Positions 46,866-56,335 of a DNA stretch of 64,000 bases are shown piece by piece. Both the position numbers and the translations under genes were made by a program. The stretch is from contig NZ_QMHQ01000002.1 in assembly GCF_003313325.1 (NCBI RefSeq), forward strand, positions 496,001 through 560,000, in the 5' to 3' direction. The stretch comes from Pedobacter namyangjuensis. Its GTDB lineage: Bacteria; Bacteroidota; Bacteroidia; Sphingobacteriales; Sphingobacteriaceae. The first letter of the stretch is position 1; each line of letters begins with the position of its first letter. The notes under the pieces are model-generated. The model searched no databases and was not told the DNA's origin. It saw only the letters and a program-made list of their open reading frames with translations.

Positions 46866-46929
46866 GACGTTTGATTTTAGTTTTCATTATAACAATCAAT
46901 AATGTAAAATGGTTTTTATGCTAAAAGGC

Positions 46930-46937
46930 TATCTTTG
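46930..46937 (+). promoter_or_regulatory. TAnnTTTG -7 box before queG
   Basis: TATCTTTG ends 7 nt before the ATG at 46945. Its position inside a longer possible reading frame argues that translation starts at 46945 and not at 46909. Confidence 0.55.
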
Positions 46938-46944
46938 CAAAATA

Positions 46945-47877
46945 ATGTTCAGCACCAATGCAAAATACAGCCAAATGATAAAAGCCGAAGCTTTACGCTT
47001 GGGTTTTATGGCCTGTGGCATTAGCAAAGCCGAATTTTTAGAAGAGGAAGCTCCAAGATTGGAAAATTGGTTAAATAACAACCATCATGGCGAGATGGCC
47101 TACATGGCTAATCATTTTGATAAACGTTTAGACCCCAGGCTATTGGTAGAAGGATCTAAATCGGTAGTTTCATTAACGCTAAACTATTTTACACCTCAAA
47201 AGCAAGCAGACCCTACTGCGCCGAAAATATCCAAATATGCTTACGGAGAAGATTATCACACTGTGATAAAGGAAAAATTACAAGAGTTGATGTATTTCAT
47301 TTACCAGAACATTGGTGAGGTTGGTGGCAGATGTTTTGTAGACTCTGCACCTGTGATGGACAAAGCTTGGGCGCAAAAATCTGGTTTGGGGTGGCGAGGA
47401 AAAAACTCAAACCTGATCAGCAAAAATGCAGGCTCTTTTTTCTTTTTAGCAGAGCTGATTATCGATCTAGAGTTGGAATACGATAACCCTTTTATTACCG
47501 ACCACTGCGGCTCTTGTACCCGCTGTATTGATGCATGCCCTACCGACGCCATAATTGCCCCTTATACCGTTGATGGGAGTAAATGCATCTCTTATTTAAC
47601 CATCGAACTAAAAAACGAAATACCAACAGCGTTTAAAGGCAAAATGGAAAACTGGATGTTTGGTTGCGACATTTGCCAAGATGTTTGTCCATGGAATCGT
47701 TTTGCTACTCCTCATCAAGAACCTGCATTTAAGCCAACACATGAATTGTTGGACCTAAAAAAAGAAGATTTAATAGACATGACGGATGAAATTTTTAAAA
47801 AAGTTTTTAAAGGTTCCGCAGTTAAGAGGACAAAATTTAACGGCTTAAAAAGAAATATAGATTTCTTACATCAGTAA
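46945..47877 (+). CDS. queG: Epoxyqueuosine reductase
   Basis: The protein has about 310 residues and does the last step of queuosine synthesis on tRNA, using cobalamin and two [4Fe-4S] clusters. The cluster motifs are [15 protein letters not shown] and [14 protein letters not shown]. The cobalamin-binding part has [32 protein letters not shown] and [23 protein letters not shown]. The C-terminal HEAT-like extension of some QueG proteins is absent, as in other short forms. Confidence 0.96.
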   Translation: MFSTNAKYSQMIKAEALRLGFMACGISKAEFLEEEAPRLENWLNNNHHGEMAYMANHFDKRLDPRLLVEGSKSVVSLTLNYFTPQKQADPTAPKISKYAYGEDYHTVIKEKLQELMYFIYQNIGEVGGRCFVDSAPVMDKAWAQKSGLGWRGKNSNLISKNAGSFFFLAELIIDLELEYDNPFITDHCGSCTRCIDACPTDAIIAPYTVDGSKCISYLTIELKNEIPTAFKGKMENWMFGCDICQDVCPWNRFATPHQEPAFKPTHELLDLKKEDLIDMTDEIFKKVFKGSAVKRTKFNGLKRNIDFLHQ

Positions 47878-48160
47878 TTCTGCTATGGCATTTAAATGTC
47901 ATGGTTAAACAAAAATTCGCTTAAGGATATTAAAAACACTACATTAGTTAAAATGCAAAGCGATTTACACCTCATATTATCCAAACATTGTCTTCAACAG
48001 CAATTGCGTAATAGCTTGCAGGTATATCGTCTTTTCCTAATTATACAATTTAGTTTAGGAGATGCTTACCTTAAAAGTAGCAAGGACTTTATACATTAAT
48101 CCCTAGCCTAACCGCGAATAGGGACAAAACAAATTCATTTACAATTAAATTAAACATGTT
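47878..48160. other. Intergenic stretch without a supported gene
   Basis: An open frame at 47896-48099 has unusual composition and no recognisable features. A small imperfect hairpin (CCCTAGCC / GAATAGGGAC) lies near 48103-48125. I see no clear function. Confidence 0.5.
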
Positions 48161-48370
48161 ATGCGCTTATTAAAAGTTGCTTTCATGCTTATCATTGTAG
48201 TTGATATATTTATCATTTTATTAGCGTTAATCCTGCTAAAACCACTATTGGTATTGCTTTTTATTGTAATTAGCGGTGCTTTAAAAGGTATTCATAATCA
48301 ACTCATTGTTAAGCAAAAGCTAAACAAATTCTATAAATTCAGATTCGGCAGGCGCCGAAGTCTAGTCTAA
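48161..48370 (+). CDS. Small two-helix membrane protein
   Basis: The 69-residue frame encodes a long hydrophobic region (about 7-47, probably two helices) and a basic tail (KFYKFRFGRRRSLV). A hairpin terminator lies 10 bp after the stop, which supports a real gene. No family is recognised. Confidence 0.55.
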   Translation: MRLLKVAFMLIIVVDIFIILLALILLKPLLVLLFIVISGALKGIHNQLIVKQKLNKFYKFRFGRRRSLV

Positions 48371-48380
48371 TTACTAACTG

Positions 48381-48416
48381 AACCCAATCATTTAACCTTA
48401 TGTTATTGATTGGGTT
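48381..48416 (+). terminator. Terminator after the small membrane protein gene
   Basis: AACCCAATCA and TGATTGGGTT form a 10-bp stem with a 16-nt loop, followed by TTAT. Confidence 0.7.
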
Positions 48417-48518
48417 TTATTCATAACATCCCTTCTCAATTTCCTCAAAACGGGCAGACTAATTTCGTTTCAGTAACAATATTGTCATTAACCTATAAAT
48501 AATAAAAACAATCGCCTT

Positions 48519-48543
48519 ATTATTTTTAATCAGTCTAAATAAT
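48519..48543. promoter_or_regulatory. Candidate operator of the iron operon
   Basis: ATTATTT-N11-AAATAAT is a perfect 7-bp inverted repeat that abuts the -7 box of the operon. Size, AT content and place would suit an iron-responsive repressor such as Fur, but it is not a textbook Fur box. Confidence 0.35.
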
Positions 48544-48545
48544 GT

Positions 48546-48553
48546 TAATTTTG
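48546..48553 (+). promoter_or_regulatory. TAnnTTTG -7 box of the iron-siderophore operon
   Basis: TAATTTTG is a perfect match that ends 4 nt before the ATG of the first gene, so the message may be leaderless. Confidence 0.55.
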
Positions 48554-48557
48554 TCGC

Positions 48558-49646
48558 ATGAAGTTTTTAAAATCATTTTGCATTCTATTTTTACTAGCAT
48601 TATCTGCCAATGCGCAACAAGTTATAATTAAAGATGTTTTAGGTAGAACGGTAACATTAAAAAAGCCAGCTAAAAAAGTGTTACTTGGTGAAGGTCGAGA
48701 TTTAATTACCTTGAATATATTAGATCCAAATCCCGTAAATTTAATTGCATCTTGGTCTGCTGATTTTAAAAAGGGTTCTGAATACGCAGATTACAAAGCT
48801 GCATTTCCGGCCATAGATAAAGTTCCTGTTGTGGGCACAAATGCCGAAACGTTCTCCGTTGAAAAAGCCATCGCTTCTAAACCAGAAGTTGCTATTTTTA
48901 GTATTAAAGGTCATGGTCCAGGCCAAACACATAAAGAAATTATCTCGGCATTGCAAAGTGCAGGCATCCCCGTAATTTTTATAGATTTTAGGACAGATCC
49001 CTTTAAAAATACGGTTCCTAGCATGCGTATTTTAGGAAAAGTACTAAACAAAGAAAAAAAAGCAAACGAGTTTATCGCTTTTTATGAATTTCGAAAAAAA
49101 CGCATAGCGGATAGAATAGCAAAAGCTAGACCAGCGAGACCAAAAGTATTTATCGATATGAAAGCCGGCACAACCGAGAATCAGTTCTCTACGGCTGGTA
49201 AAGGAAATTTGACGCCATTCATCAGCCTTGCTGGTGCGAAAAACATTGGCGAAGATGTAATTCCTGCACCACTTGGCCAGCTTAATTTAGAATATATTTT
49301 AACCGCAGATCCTAAAATCTATATTGCAACCGGAGTAGATTCTTTTAGAGGAAAAGGTGTTGTTTTAGGTAAGGATATTCCGGCCACAGAAGCAAGGCAA
49401 AGTATTTCGAAACGTGTTGCCGACCCGGTGCTATCAGAGCTAACAGCGGTAAAAACAGGTAAAGTTTATGGTTTATGGCATTTGTTCTACGCATCTCCAT
49501 TTAACATTTTGGCAGCGGAAGCGGTAGCGAAATGGTCACATCCCACGTTGTTTAAAGATGTAACACCAGAAGCATCTCTAAAAGAACTTAACCAGAAATT
49601 CCTGTCCGTTCCAATGACAGGAACTTACTTTATTAGCTTAAAATAA
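48558..49646 (+). CDS. Iron-complex ABC transporter periplasmic binding protein
   Basis: The 362-residue protein has a signal peptide (ending LSANAQ) and the two-lobe fold of FepB/BtuF-type binding proteins: VIIKDVLGRTVTLKKPAKKVLLGEG at the start, KPEVAIFSIKGHG in lobe 1, and a C-terminal LTAVKTGKVYGLWHLFYASPFNILAAEAVAKWSHP. It delivers a ferric siderophore, haem or cobalamin-like compound to the permease encoded 2 bp downstream. The receptor and esterase in the operon favour a siderophore. Confidence 0.92.
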   Translation: MKFLKSFCILFLLALSANAQQVIIKDVLGRTVTLKKPAKKVLLGEGRDLITLNILDPNPVNLIASWSADFKKGSEYADYKAAFPAIDKVPVVGTNAETFSVEKAIASKPEVAIFSIKGHGPGQTHKEIISALQSAGIPVIFIDFRTDPFKNTVPSMRILGKVLNKEKKANEFIAFYEFRKKRIADRIAKARPARPKVFIDMKAGTTENQFSTAGKGNLTPFISLAGAKNIGEDVIPAPLGQLNLEYILTADPKIYIATGVDSFRGKGVVLGKDIPATEARQSISKRVADPVLSELTAVKTGKVYGLWHLFYASPFNILAAEAVAKWSHPTLFKDVTPEASLKELNQKFLSVPMTGTYFISLK

Positions 49647-49648
49647 GA

Positions 49649-50725
49649 ATGAGCGTTACAAATCAGCATATTCCTGTTTTAAAGGCAAAAAGAAAAGAAG
49701 TTGAGCAACTTTATGCTAAAAAACTAAGCAGACGTTGGCTGGTGTTAATTGCATTAGGTATTGCATGTTTGCTGTCTTTTTGCCTAGATATTTCTACAGG
49801 TCCTTCCCTACTTAAATTTTCTGACGTTTTAAAAGCTTTGTTTACGCCAGATTCAGTAGCCAAAGGCACTAGTATTATTATCTGGAAAGTAAGAATGCCC
49901 TACGCTGTAATGGCGGTTTTAGTGGGGATGGCACTTTCATTAGCCGGTGCAGAAATGCAAACTATCCTTAACAATCCATTGGCCAGTCCATTTACTTTAG
50001 GTGTATCTGCAGCAGCATCGCTTGGAGCAGGTTTGGCAATTATTTTAGGTATTGGCATTCCATTTCTATCAGAAAACTGGATTGTATCCGGAAATGCTTT
50101 TATTTTCGCCTTTGGCTCGGTTTTGCTTTTGCAAGCATTAGCAAAATGGCGTGGCGCAGGTGTAGATGTTTTGGTGCTTTTTGGTATCGCACTCGTTTTC
50201 ACTTTTAACGCTTTAGTAGCATTACTTCATTTTATTGCTACACCAGAAGCATTACAGCAATTGGTGTTTTGGAATATGGGCAGTTTAGCTAGATCTAACT
50301 GGGATAAAGTTCAAGTACTTTCTATTGTTGTGGCTATTATTATTCCATTTTCTATGCTGGCATCGTGGAAAATGACAGCTTTACGGTTAGGCGAGGAACG
50401 AGCACAAAGTTTTGGCATAAACGTTAAAAGATTACGATTTTTTTCAATGCTGAGAATCAGTTTCCTCTCGGCAACAGCGGTTTCCTTTGTAGGAACTATC
50501 GGTTTTATTGGGCTTGTTGGTCCGCATATTGCAAAAATGCTAATTGGCGAAGATCATAGATATTGGTTCCCTGCAAGTTTACTCACAGGCGCTTTGGTAA
50601 TGTCTTTAGCCTCTGTAGCTAGTAAATTATTAGTTCCGGGCGCTTTAGTTCCAGTTGGTGTGGTTACCTCTTTGGTGGGAATCCCTGTATTTCTTTACTT
50701 AATTATCAGAAAGGGCAAAAAGTAA
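49649..50725 (+). CDS. FecCD-type iron-complex ABC permease
   Basis: The 358-residue inner-membrane permease has about ten helices. It shows the family sequence WKVRMPYAVMAVLVGMALSLAGAEMQTILNNPLASPFTLGVSAAASLGA near 75-125 and, in the coupling region, FVGTIGFIGLVGPHIAKMLIGEDHRYWFPAS. It works as a homodimer with the ATPase whose start codon overlaps its stop. Confidence 0.96.
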   Translation: MSVTNQHIPVLKAKRKEVEQLYAKKLSRRWLVLIALGIACLLSFCLDISTGPSLLKFSDVLKALFTPDSVAKGTSIIIWKVRMPYAVMAVLVGMALSLAGAEMQTILNNPLASPFTLGVSAAASLGAGLAIILGIGIPFLSENWIVSGNAFIFAFGSVLLLQALAKWRGAGVDVLVLFGIALVFTFNALVALLHFIATPEALQQLVFWNMGSLARSNWDKVQVLSIVVAIIIPFSMLASWKMTALRLGEERAQSFGINVKRLRFFSMLRISFLSATAVSFVGTIGFIGLVGPHIAKMLIGEDHRYWFPASLLTGALVMSLASVASKLLVPGALVPVGVVTSLVGIPVFLYLIIRKGKK

Positions 50726-51498
50726 TGAAAGAAATGCTAAACATCAAAAATCTGTCTGCCGGTTATCCGAAGAAAAGAATATTCGAGCACTTTAACGTAA
50801 CCGATATTGATGCCGGCAATATTGTTGCACTAGTAGGCCCCAACGCCGCCGGAAAATCAACTCTGTTAAAATCTATTGCCTCACTAATAAATGTGCAAGG
50901 CGAAATTAATTTAGGCAACGACAATTTGGTGCAACTTTCGCAAGAGAACAGATCAAAAATTGTTGGCTATATGCCTCAACATCAAAAAACAGATGTTGAA
51001 TTGACCGTTCTGGAAGCATTAATTACCGCTTTAAAAGTGTATACATTAGATCATAATGATAATTCTGAGCAGACAAAAACCAAAGCTTTCGATGTTTTGG
51101 AGCAAATGGATTTGATTGACATTGCTTTAGAACCTCTAAGCAACCTTTCTGGCGGACAAAGACAAATGGCCAGTTTGGCGCAGGCAATTGTTAGAAAACC
51201 ACAAATCCTGTTGCTTGATGAACCAACAAGTGCCCTAGATCTTAATCACCAAATCACGGTAATGAAGATGATTAAAGAATACGCTAGTAAAGGAAATATT
51301 GTAATTATGGTATTGCATGATTTGAATTTGGCTTCTCGTTGGGCAGATATTTTAGTGGTTTTAAATAATGCCAAAATTTATAGTTCGGGCAAAGCTTTCG
51401 CGGTTGTTACGCCAACTATGTTAAAAGAAGTTTACCAAGTTGAAGCAAGGGTTGAAAATTGTTCTAATGGATATTTACAAATAATGGTTGATGCTTAG
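50725..51498 (+). CDS. ABC transporter ATP-binding protein for iron complexes
   Basis: The 257-residue ATPase has Walker A GPNAAGKSTLL, Q-loop MPQHQKTD, signature LSGGQRQMASLAQAI, Walker B ILLLDEPTSALD and H-loop MVLHDLNLA. Its start overlaps the permease stop by 1 bp and it is followed without a gap by the receptor gene. Confidence 0.97.
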   Translation: MKEMLNIKNLSAGYPKKRIFEHFNVTDIDAGNIVALVGPNAAGKSTLLKSIASLINVQGEINLGNDNLVQLSQENRSKIVGYMPQHQKTDVELTVLEALITALKVYTLDHNDNSEQTKTKAFDVLEQMDLIDIALEPLSNLSGGQRQMASLAQAIVRKPQILLLDEPTSALDLNHQITVMKMIKEYASKGNIVIMVLHDLNLASRWADILVVLNNAKIYSSGKAFAVVTPTMLKEVYQVEARVENCSNGYLQIMVDA

Positions 51499-53889
51499 AT
51501 GAATAATTTTAACCTATATAAAACGCTTTTCGCCTTAATGTTTATATTGACATTTTGCTTAGTTAGTCAGTCGCAAGCACAAAACAATGTACATATTAAG
51601 GGCAAAGTGCTCGATCAGCATGGGCAAACTGTTTCGGGCGCAACTGTAGTTATCAATGCAAAGCAAACAACTACGAATGCGCAAGGCGATTATAGCGTAA
51701 GTTTAAATGCAAACGGTATATATAAGATTATACTTAATGCTGTGGGCTACCTAAAACTAGAGAAGGAAATAAAAGTTACCGCCAGCGAACGCGTATTCGA
51801 TTTTGTATTGAAAGAAAGTATAAATACGTTGGATAACGTAACCATTGTTGGCAAAACAGAAACTGATAAAGCAAAAGAACAAGCTGTAAAATCTACAGTT
51901 ATTGATTTACAGGATGCCTATAATAAACCGGCAACCGTTACAGAATTAATGAACAGAACTGCCGGTGTTAGAATTAGGCAGACTGGCGGACTTGGTGCTT
52001 CATCAGATGTTTCTTTAAATGGCTTCCAAGGTAAATCTGTTAAATATTTTAAAGACGGAATTCCATTAGATTATTTGGGCGATGGTTTTACGCTATCGGC
52101 TTTACCAGCAAACATGTTGCAACGTATCGAAGTATTTAAAGGCGTTTTACCCGTTGCATTAGGTGCAGATGCTTTGGGTGGTGCTGTAAATTTAATTAGT
52201 AGAAAACCTTCTAAAAAATACTTGGAGACGGGTTATGAGTTAGCTTCCTTTAACACGCATCGTTTTAATTTAAACGGATTTTATACTGATACTGCAAGTA
52301 AATGGTTTGCCGGAGTTGATGCTTTTTTCAATCACTCAGACAATAATTACGAGGCTTTAATTAGAGCAACCGATCCCATTACTAGAAACCAATATGATGC
52401 TAATGTACCGCTGTTTCACAATGCTTACACTGGATATTTCGCACAGTTTTACGCGGGTTTAAGTAACAGAACTTGGGCCGATGAAATTAAGTTTGAATTG
52501 AGCACCTTCAGCAATCGTCGCGAGCAACAGCACCCAGCTTTAATGACCGATCCGTATGGGGCAGTTTTAAGCAAGCAATCATCTATAATTCCATCTATAA
52601 ATTATAAAAAGTCGTTGTTTAACGATAAGCTAAACATCAATCAGTTTTTAACTTATAGCAACTTAAACATTAACAGAATTGATACTCTACGCGGGCAATA
52701 TGATTGGTTTGGCAACTTCACCCCTAACCCATTAAAAGTTGGTGAAAGCAGGCAACCTTCAAACTCTGATATCGACAGCAGAAATTTTACGAGTCGTACA
52801 AACCTGTCATTTCGTTTAGCCGACAACCACAATTTAGAACTAAATAACGTATTTACAAGTGCTAGTAGAGATGGCTCCGATCCATTAGGTGCAAGATTTT
52901 CAGGAACGGACATTGATATTTTAAGCATTAAATCATCTTACAGAAAACTGGTAACATCTCTCGGTATTTCGTCAGATTTCTTTGATAAAAAATTGAACCA
53001 CGTATTAATGGGCAAATTTTTTAACTATTCTGCAAGTGGTGTAGAAGCTTACGAGGCTAGACCCATTTTTAGCAACGAGATTAAAAGTATTAGTGATAAC
53101 AGCTGGGGAATTGCCGACGCGGTTAAGTACGAAATCAACAATAGAAGTTTAGTGAGATTTTCTGCAGAATATGCAAATCGATTACCAGATCAAAACGAGC
53201 TATTTGGTGATGCTATTTTTGTCGTGCCAAACTTCGACCTTAAGCCAGAACGTAGTTTAAATTTCAATTTAGGATATCGTTACAACAAATCTTCTTCTTA
53301 TACTTTTGAAGTAAATACTTTTTATCGCCGAACTAAAAATTTAATCCTTTTAGTGCCTATACAACAGCCTTATGCACATTTCGAAAACCAAGAAAATGTT
53401 AAAGGTTATGGTGTTGAGCTTGATGGAAATATTTATCTAACTAAAAATCTAATCGTAAACGCAAATGCTACATTTCAGGATTTAAGACTTTTTGATGTTT
53501 CGACAGCAGATGGTGGCGCAGAAAAAAACGATGCGAGGTTAAGAAACACGCCTTACTTTTTCGCCAATGCTGGCTTAAACTACAATTTAAACAAATTTAA
53601 AGCTTACGGATATTACAGTTTTGTTAGGGAATATTACTTAGAAACCATTCCAAAAAGATTAGAATCTGGCGGATTTTTAGGCTTAGGTAGCTCTGCCAAT
53701 ATTAATAGTTTACTCCTTATACCAAATCAGCATTTGGTAACTGTAGGTGCAAACTACGCTTTTCTTGATAATCAGCTTTCTGTAGGTGTAGAAGCAAAAA
53801 ACTTATTAGACAATAACCTTTACGACAACTACCGAGTACAAAAAGCAGGTAGAAGTTTTCACTTAAAATTAAATTACATCATAAAATGA
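51499..53889 (+). CDS. TonB-dependent siderophore-type outer membrane receptor
   Basis: The 796-residue receptor has a signal peptide (ending SQSQAQ), a carboxypeptidase-like regulatory domain (about 30-115, IKGKVLDQHGQTVSGATVVINAKQTTT) and a plug (about 140-240, MNRTAGVRIRQTGGLGASSDVSLNGFQGKSVKYFKDGIPLDY). A 22-strand barrel ends LDNNLYDNYRVQKAGRSFHLKLNYIIK. It resembles FecA/FepA-like receptors and not SusC. It starts directly at the ATPase stop, and the next gene overlaps it by 4 bp. Confidence 0.95.
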   Translation: MNNFNLYKTLFALMFILTFCLVSQSQAQNNVHIKGKVLDQHGQTVSGATVVINAKQTTTNAQGDYSVSLNANGIYKIILNAVGYLKLEKEIKVTASERVFDFVLKESINTLDNVTIVGKTETDKAKEQAVKSTVIDLQDAYNKPATVTELMNRTAGVRIRQTGGLGASSDVSLNGFQGKSVKYFKDGIPLDYLGDGFTLSALPANMLQRIEVFKGVLPVALGADALGGAVNLISRKPSKKYLETGYELASFNTHRFNLNGFYTDTASKWFAGVDAFFNHSDNNYEALIRATDPITRNQYDANVPLFHNAYTGYFAQFYAGLSNRTWADEIKFELSTFSNRREQQHPALMTDPYGAVLSKQSSIIPSINYKKSLFNDKLNINQFLTYSNLNINRIDTLRGQYDWFGNFTPNPLKVGESRQPSNSDIDSRNFTSRTNLSFRLADNHNLELNNVFTSASRDGSDPLGARFSGTDIDILSIKSSYRKLVTSLGISSDFFDKKLNHVLMGKFFNYSASGVEAYEARPIFSNEIKSISDNSWGIADAVKYEINNRSLVRFSAEYANRLPDQNELFGDAIFVVPNFDLKPERSLNFNLGYRYNKSSSYTFEVNTFYRRTKNLILLVPIQQPYAHFENQENVKGYGVELDGNIYLTKNLIVNANATFQDLRLFDVSTADGGAEKNDARLRNTPYFFANAGLNYNLNKFKAYGYYSFVREYYLETIPKRLESGGFLGLGSSANINSLLLIPNQHLVTVGANYAFLDNQLSVGVEAKNLLDNNLYDNYRVQKAGRSFHLKLNYIIK

Positions 53890-55148
53890 ACAAATTATAT
53901 TTCAAAGGATTAATTGTAGCTATTGCTGCAATAACTGGCTTATCTTCTTGTAGCAAGTCTAAAGGCCCGGGTGTTGTTGAACCAACGCCAACCAGTAAAT
54001 ACGTAATGATTACAATGAGTGATAATAATCTTACCAAGCCTGGTTACGCAACTTCTTTTGACGCTATTCCAACTGGTAATGTATCAAATATTAACTCAAC
54101 CTCTTTGCAAGGAATGGGTATGGGCGGTTGGAGACCTTTCGGTAATTCATTACTAAAAATGTTTGGTTCTACTGCTAACGAATTAGGTATTGAGCGTTTA
54201 ACGGTTAATGCATCTAACAAAGTTGTTTCAGATAAATTCTTAAAAGCATTAGACAATACCACTAATGGTTCTGGAAATTTTGTTGTAGCAAACGCAACAA
54301 CTGGCTTTTATTGGGATGGTTCCGCTCCACTAAAAATTCAAAAATTTGATCCTACTGCCCTATCAAGAACTGGAGAAATTGACTTGGCTACTGCCGTAAA
54401 TGCTAGAGGGGCTAACGAAGCTGGTATTTTATACAGATCTATCGGTCAAAAATTTTTAGCAGTTAAAGGCGGAAAGCTTTACGCAAACATCACCTATGCG
54501 AAAACCAACGGTACTCAAAAAGGTTTCTGGGATGATTTTTACGCAGACGTTTATATCGCTGTAATTGATATTGCAACAGGTACTTACGAAAAAACAATTA
54601 CTATAGAAGATACAGGCAGTATTGCTTACGTAAATGACAACAACATGTACAGTTTCGACACTAATGGCGATTTATACATCGTTACCCAAGGAAGAAGCGC
54701 TTTAGGTGGCAAGTCTAAAATTGTTCGTATCAAAGCTTCAGAAACTGATATCGATAAGACTTGGGATTTAAAAATGGATGATATCATGACTGGTGGCAAA
54801 TTTGTGAACATTTTCGCAACCAATGGAAAAATCATTACCGTAATTCCTTCAACTGCTTTAACAGGTGGCCAAGCGGGCAATATCAACTTCTCAGAAATTT
54901 GGGAATATTATACTATTGATGTAGCTACCAAAACACGCACAAAAATTAATGGTGTACCGAAAGTTACCAACCCTGGTGCGGCGTTTGGAACCATTAAGGT
55001 TGATGACAAGTTATTGTTACGCGTTAATGCTCCATCTGCAAATCTTAACGGTTACTATCAGTTAAATAATGATTTAACCTCGGCAAGTTCATTATTTAAT
55101 GTAACTGAAGGTGGCTCTATCTCTGGATTTTACAAAATCACACAGTAA
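53886..55148 (+). CDS. DUF4374 lipoprotein of the siderophore operon
   Basis: The 420-residue lipoprotein has a lipobox (LSSCSKSKG, Cys at about residue 22) and a repetitive beta-propeller-like body (YVMITMSDNNLTKPGYATSFD; YSFDTNGDLYIVTQGRS; SEIWEYYTIDVATKTRTKINGVPKV). It fits DUF4374, a family found with Bacteroidota TonB receptors. I recall that the Bacteroides surface protein XusB, which binds ferric enterobactin, is of this kind; that relation needs a sequence comparison. It probably sits on the cell surface and hands the siderophore to the receptor. Confidence 0.85.
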   Translation: MNKLYFKGLIVAIAAITGLSSCSKSKGPGVVEPTPTSKYVMITMSDNNLTKPGYATSFDAIPTGNVSNINSTSLQGMGMGGWRPFGNSLLKMFGSTANELGIERLTVNASNKVVSDKFLKALDNTTNGSGNFVVANATTGFYWDGSAPLKIQKFDPTALSRTGEIDLATAVNARGANEAGILYRSIGQKFLAVKGGKLYANITYAKTNGTQKGFWDDFYADVYIAVIDIATGTYEKTITIEDTGSIAYVNDNNMYSFDTNGDLYIVTQGRSALGGKSKIVRIKASETDIDKTWDLKMDDIMTGGKFVNIFATNGKIITVIPSTALTGGQAGNINFSEIWEYYTIDVATKTRTKINGVPKVTNPGAAFGTIKVDDKLLLRVNAPSANLNGYYQLNNDLTSASSLFNVTEGGSISGFYKITQ

Positions 55149-55151
55149 AAA

Positions 55152-56315
55152 ATGTTTAAACCTTTTTTGATATTACTTTTAATTAGCGCAAGCTTAACTG
55201 CAAAAAGCCAATATAAGGTTGAGGTAGTGTTGCATCAAAAACCGAAGCAACACCAACAAGACCCAATTTATATTACAGGTGCTTTTAATAAATGGGCACC
55301 TGGCGATAGTGTTTCGTTATTGAGCAACGCAATTGGAGGCAAGCAAAAATTCACCATAAACAATGTAAAACCTGGCTTGCTTGAATTTAAGTTTACCCGA
55401 GGAAATTGGCCAACTTTAGAAAGTACAACAGATGGTAGATTAGTGGCACCACGCAAAGCGATAATTACAAAAGATACCTTGATTAACGTAAATATTGAAG
55501 GTTGGAGAGATGATTTTCCACCTTCCACGGCTTCAAACCAAGTACATTTATTATCGAATCAGTTTGATGTACCGCAACTTGGGTTAAAGCGTAAAATATG
55601 GATTTATCTTCCGGAGGGTTATGAAAAATCTAAGGAGAAATACCCTGTACTTTACATGCACGATGGTCAGGATCTTTTTGATGAAGCAACCTCACAAGGT
55701 AGAATTGGCCCGTTGGAATGGGGAGTTGATGAAACTATTGACAAAGCTAAGAACAAAGTTATTGTAGTAGCCGTAGAACACGATGAAGATAAGTTGAAAC
55801 GCGTACAGGAATATTTCTATACAGACAACCCAGATAATGCAAATGTTGAAGGTAAAAAATACCTCGATTTTATGGTTAGTACTTTAAAACCTTACATCGA
55901 TAAAAACTACAGAACCAAAACAGACAAGGCAAATACTTTTATGTCTGGAAGTTCAATGGGTGGTTTAATTACATTTTATGCTGGCTTAAATTACCCTGAT
56001 GTATTTGGAACTTTGGGTGTGCTCTCCCCTTCTATTTGGTTAGATCATGGTAATATCAACAAAGAAATCGCAACTAAATTAAATCAACCTGCCATAAAGA
56101 AACAACGTTACTTCTTTTACGGCGGTGGTAACGAAAACAGAACCAAACCCGATGGCAGTTTTGTAAAAATGAACGACGACATCAACAAAGCAGTTGCAGA
56201 ATTTAAGGCTTCTGGTGCAGCTATCAAAGTATCCATAAATCCCGAAGGAAGACATGGTGCTTGGTATTGGAGAAGTGCATTTGCAGAATTCTATAATTGG
56301 TTAACAACAAATTAA
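55152..56315 (+). CDS. Periplasmic esterase of the Fes/IroE-like group
   Basis: The 387-residue protein has a signal peptide (ending LTAKSQ), an N-terminal E-set domain (about 20-115, DPIYITGAFNKWAPGDSVSLL) and an esterase-D-type alpha/beta hydrolase (about 130-385). The nucleophile is Ser in FMSGSSMGGLITFYAG and the His is in NPEGRHGAWYWRSAF. The E-set plus esterase layout is that of siderophore esterases such as Fes and IroE. In this operon it probably opens a catecholate tri-ester siderophore to release iron. Confidence 0.88.
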   Translation: MFKPFLILLLISASLTAKSQYKVEVVLHQKPKQHQQDPIYITGAFNKWAPGDSVSLLSNAIGGKQKFTINNVKPGLLEFKFTRGNWPTLESTTDGRLVAPRKAIITKDTLINVNIEGWRDDFPPSTASNQVHLLSNQFDVPQLGLKRKIWIYLPEGYEKSKEKYPVLYMHDGQDLFDEATSQGRIGPLEWGVDETIDKAKNKVIVVAVEHDEDKLKRVQEYFYTDNPDNANVEGKKYLDFMVSTLKPYIDKNYRTKTDKANTFMSGSSMGGLITFYAGLNYPDVFGTLGVLSPSIWLDHGNINKEIATKLNQPAIKKQRYFFYGGGNENRTKPDGSFVKMNDDINKAVAEFKASGAAIKVSINPEGRHGAWYWRSAFAEFYNWLTTN

Positions 56316-56335
56316 ACCCTAAATACATATAAATT

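Noticed and set aside
47896..48099. 67-codon plus-strand frame after queG
   Set aside because: No signal peptide, membrane helix or domain; composition does not look coding and no promoter or terminator belongs to it.
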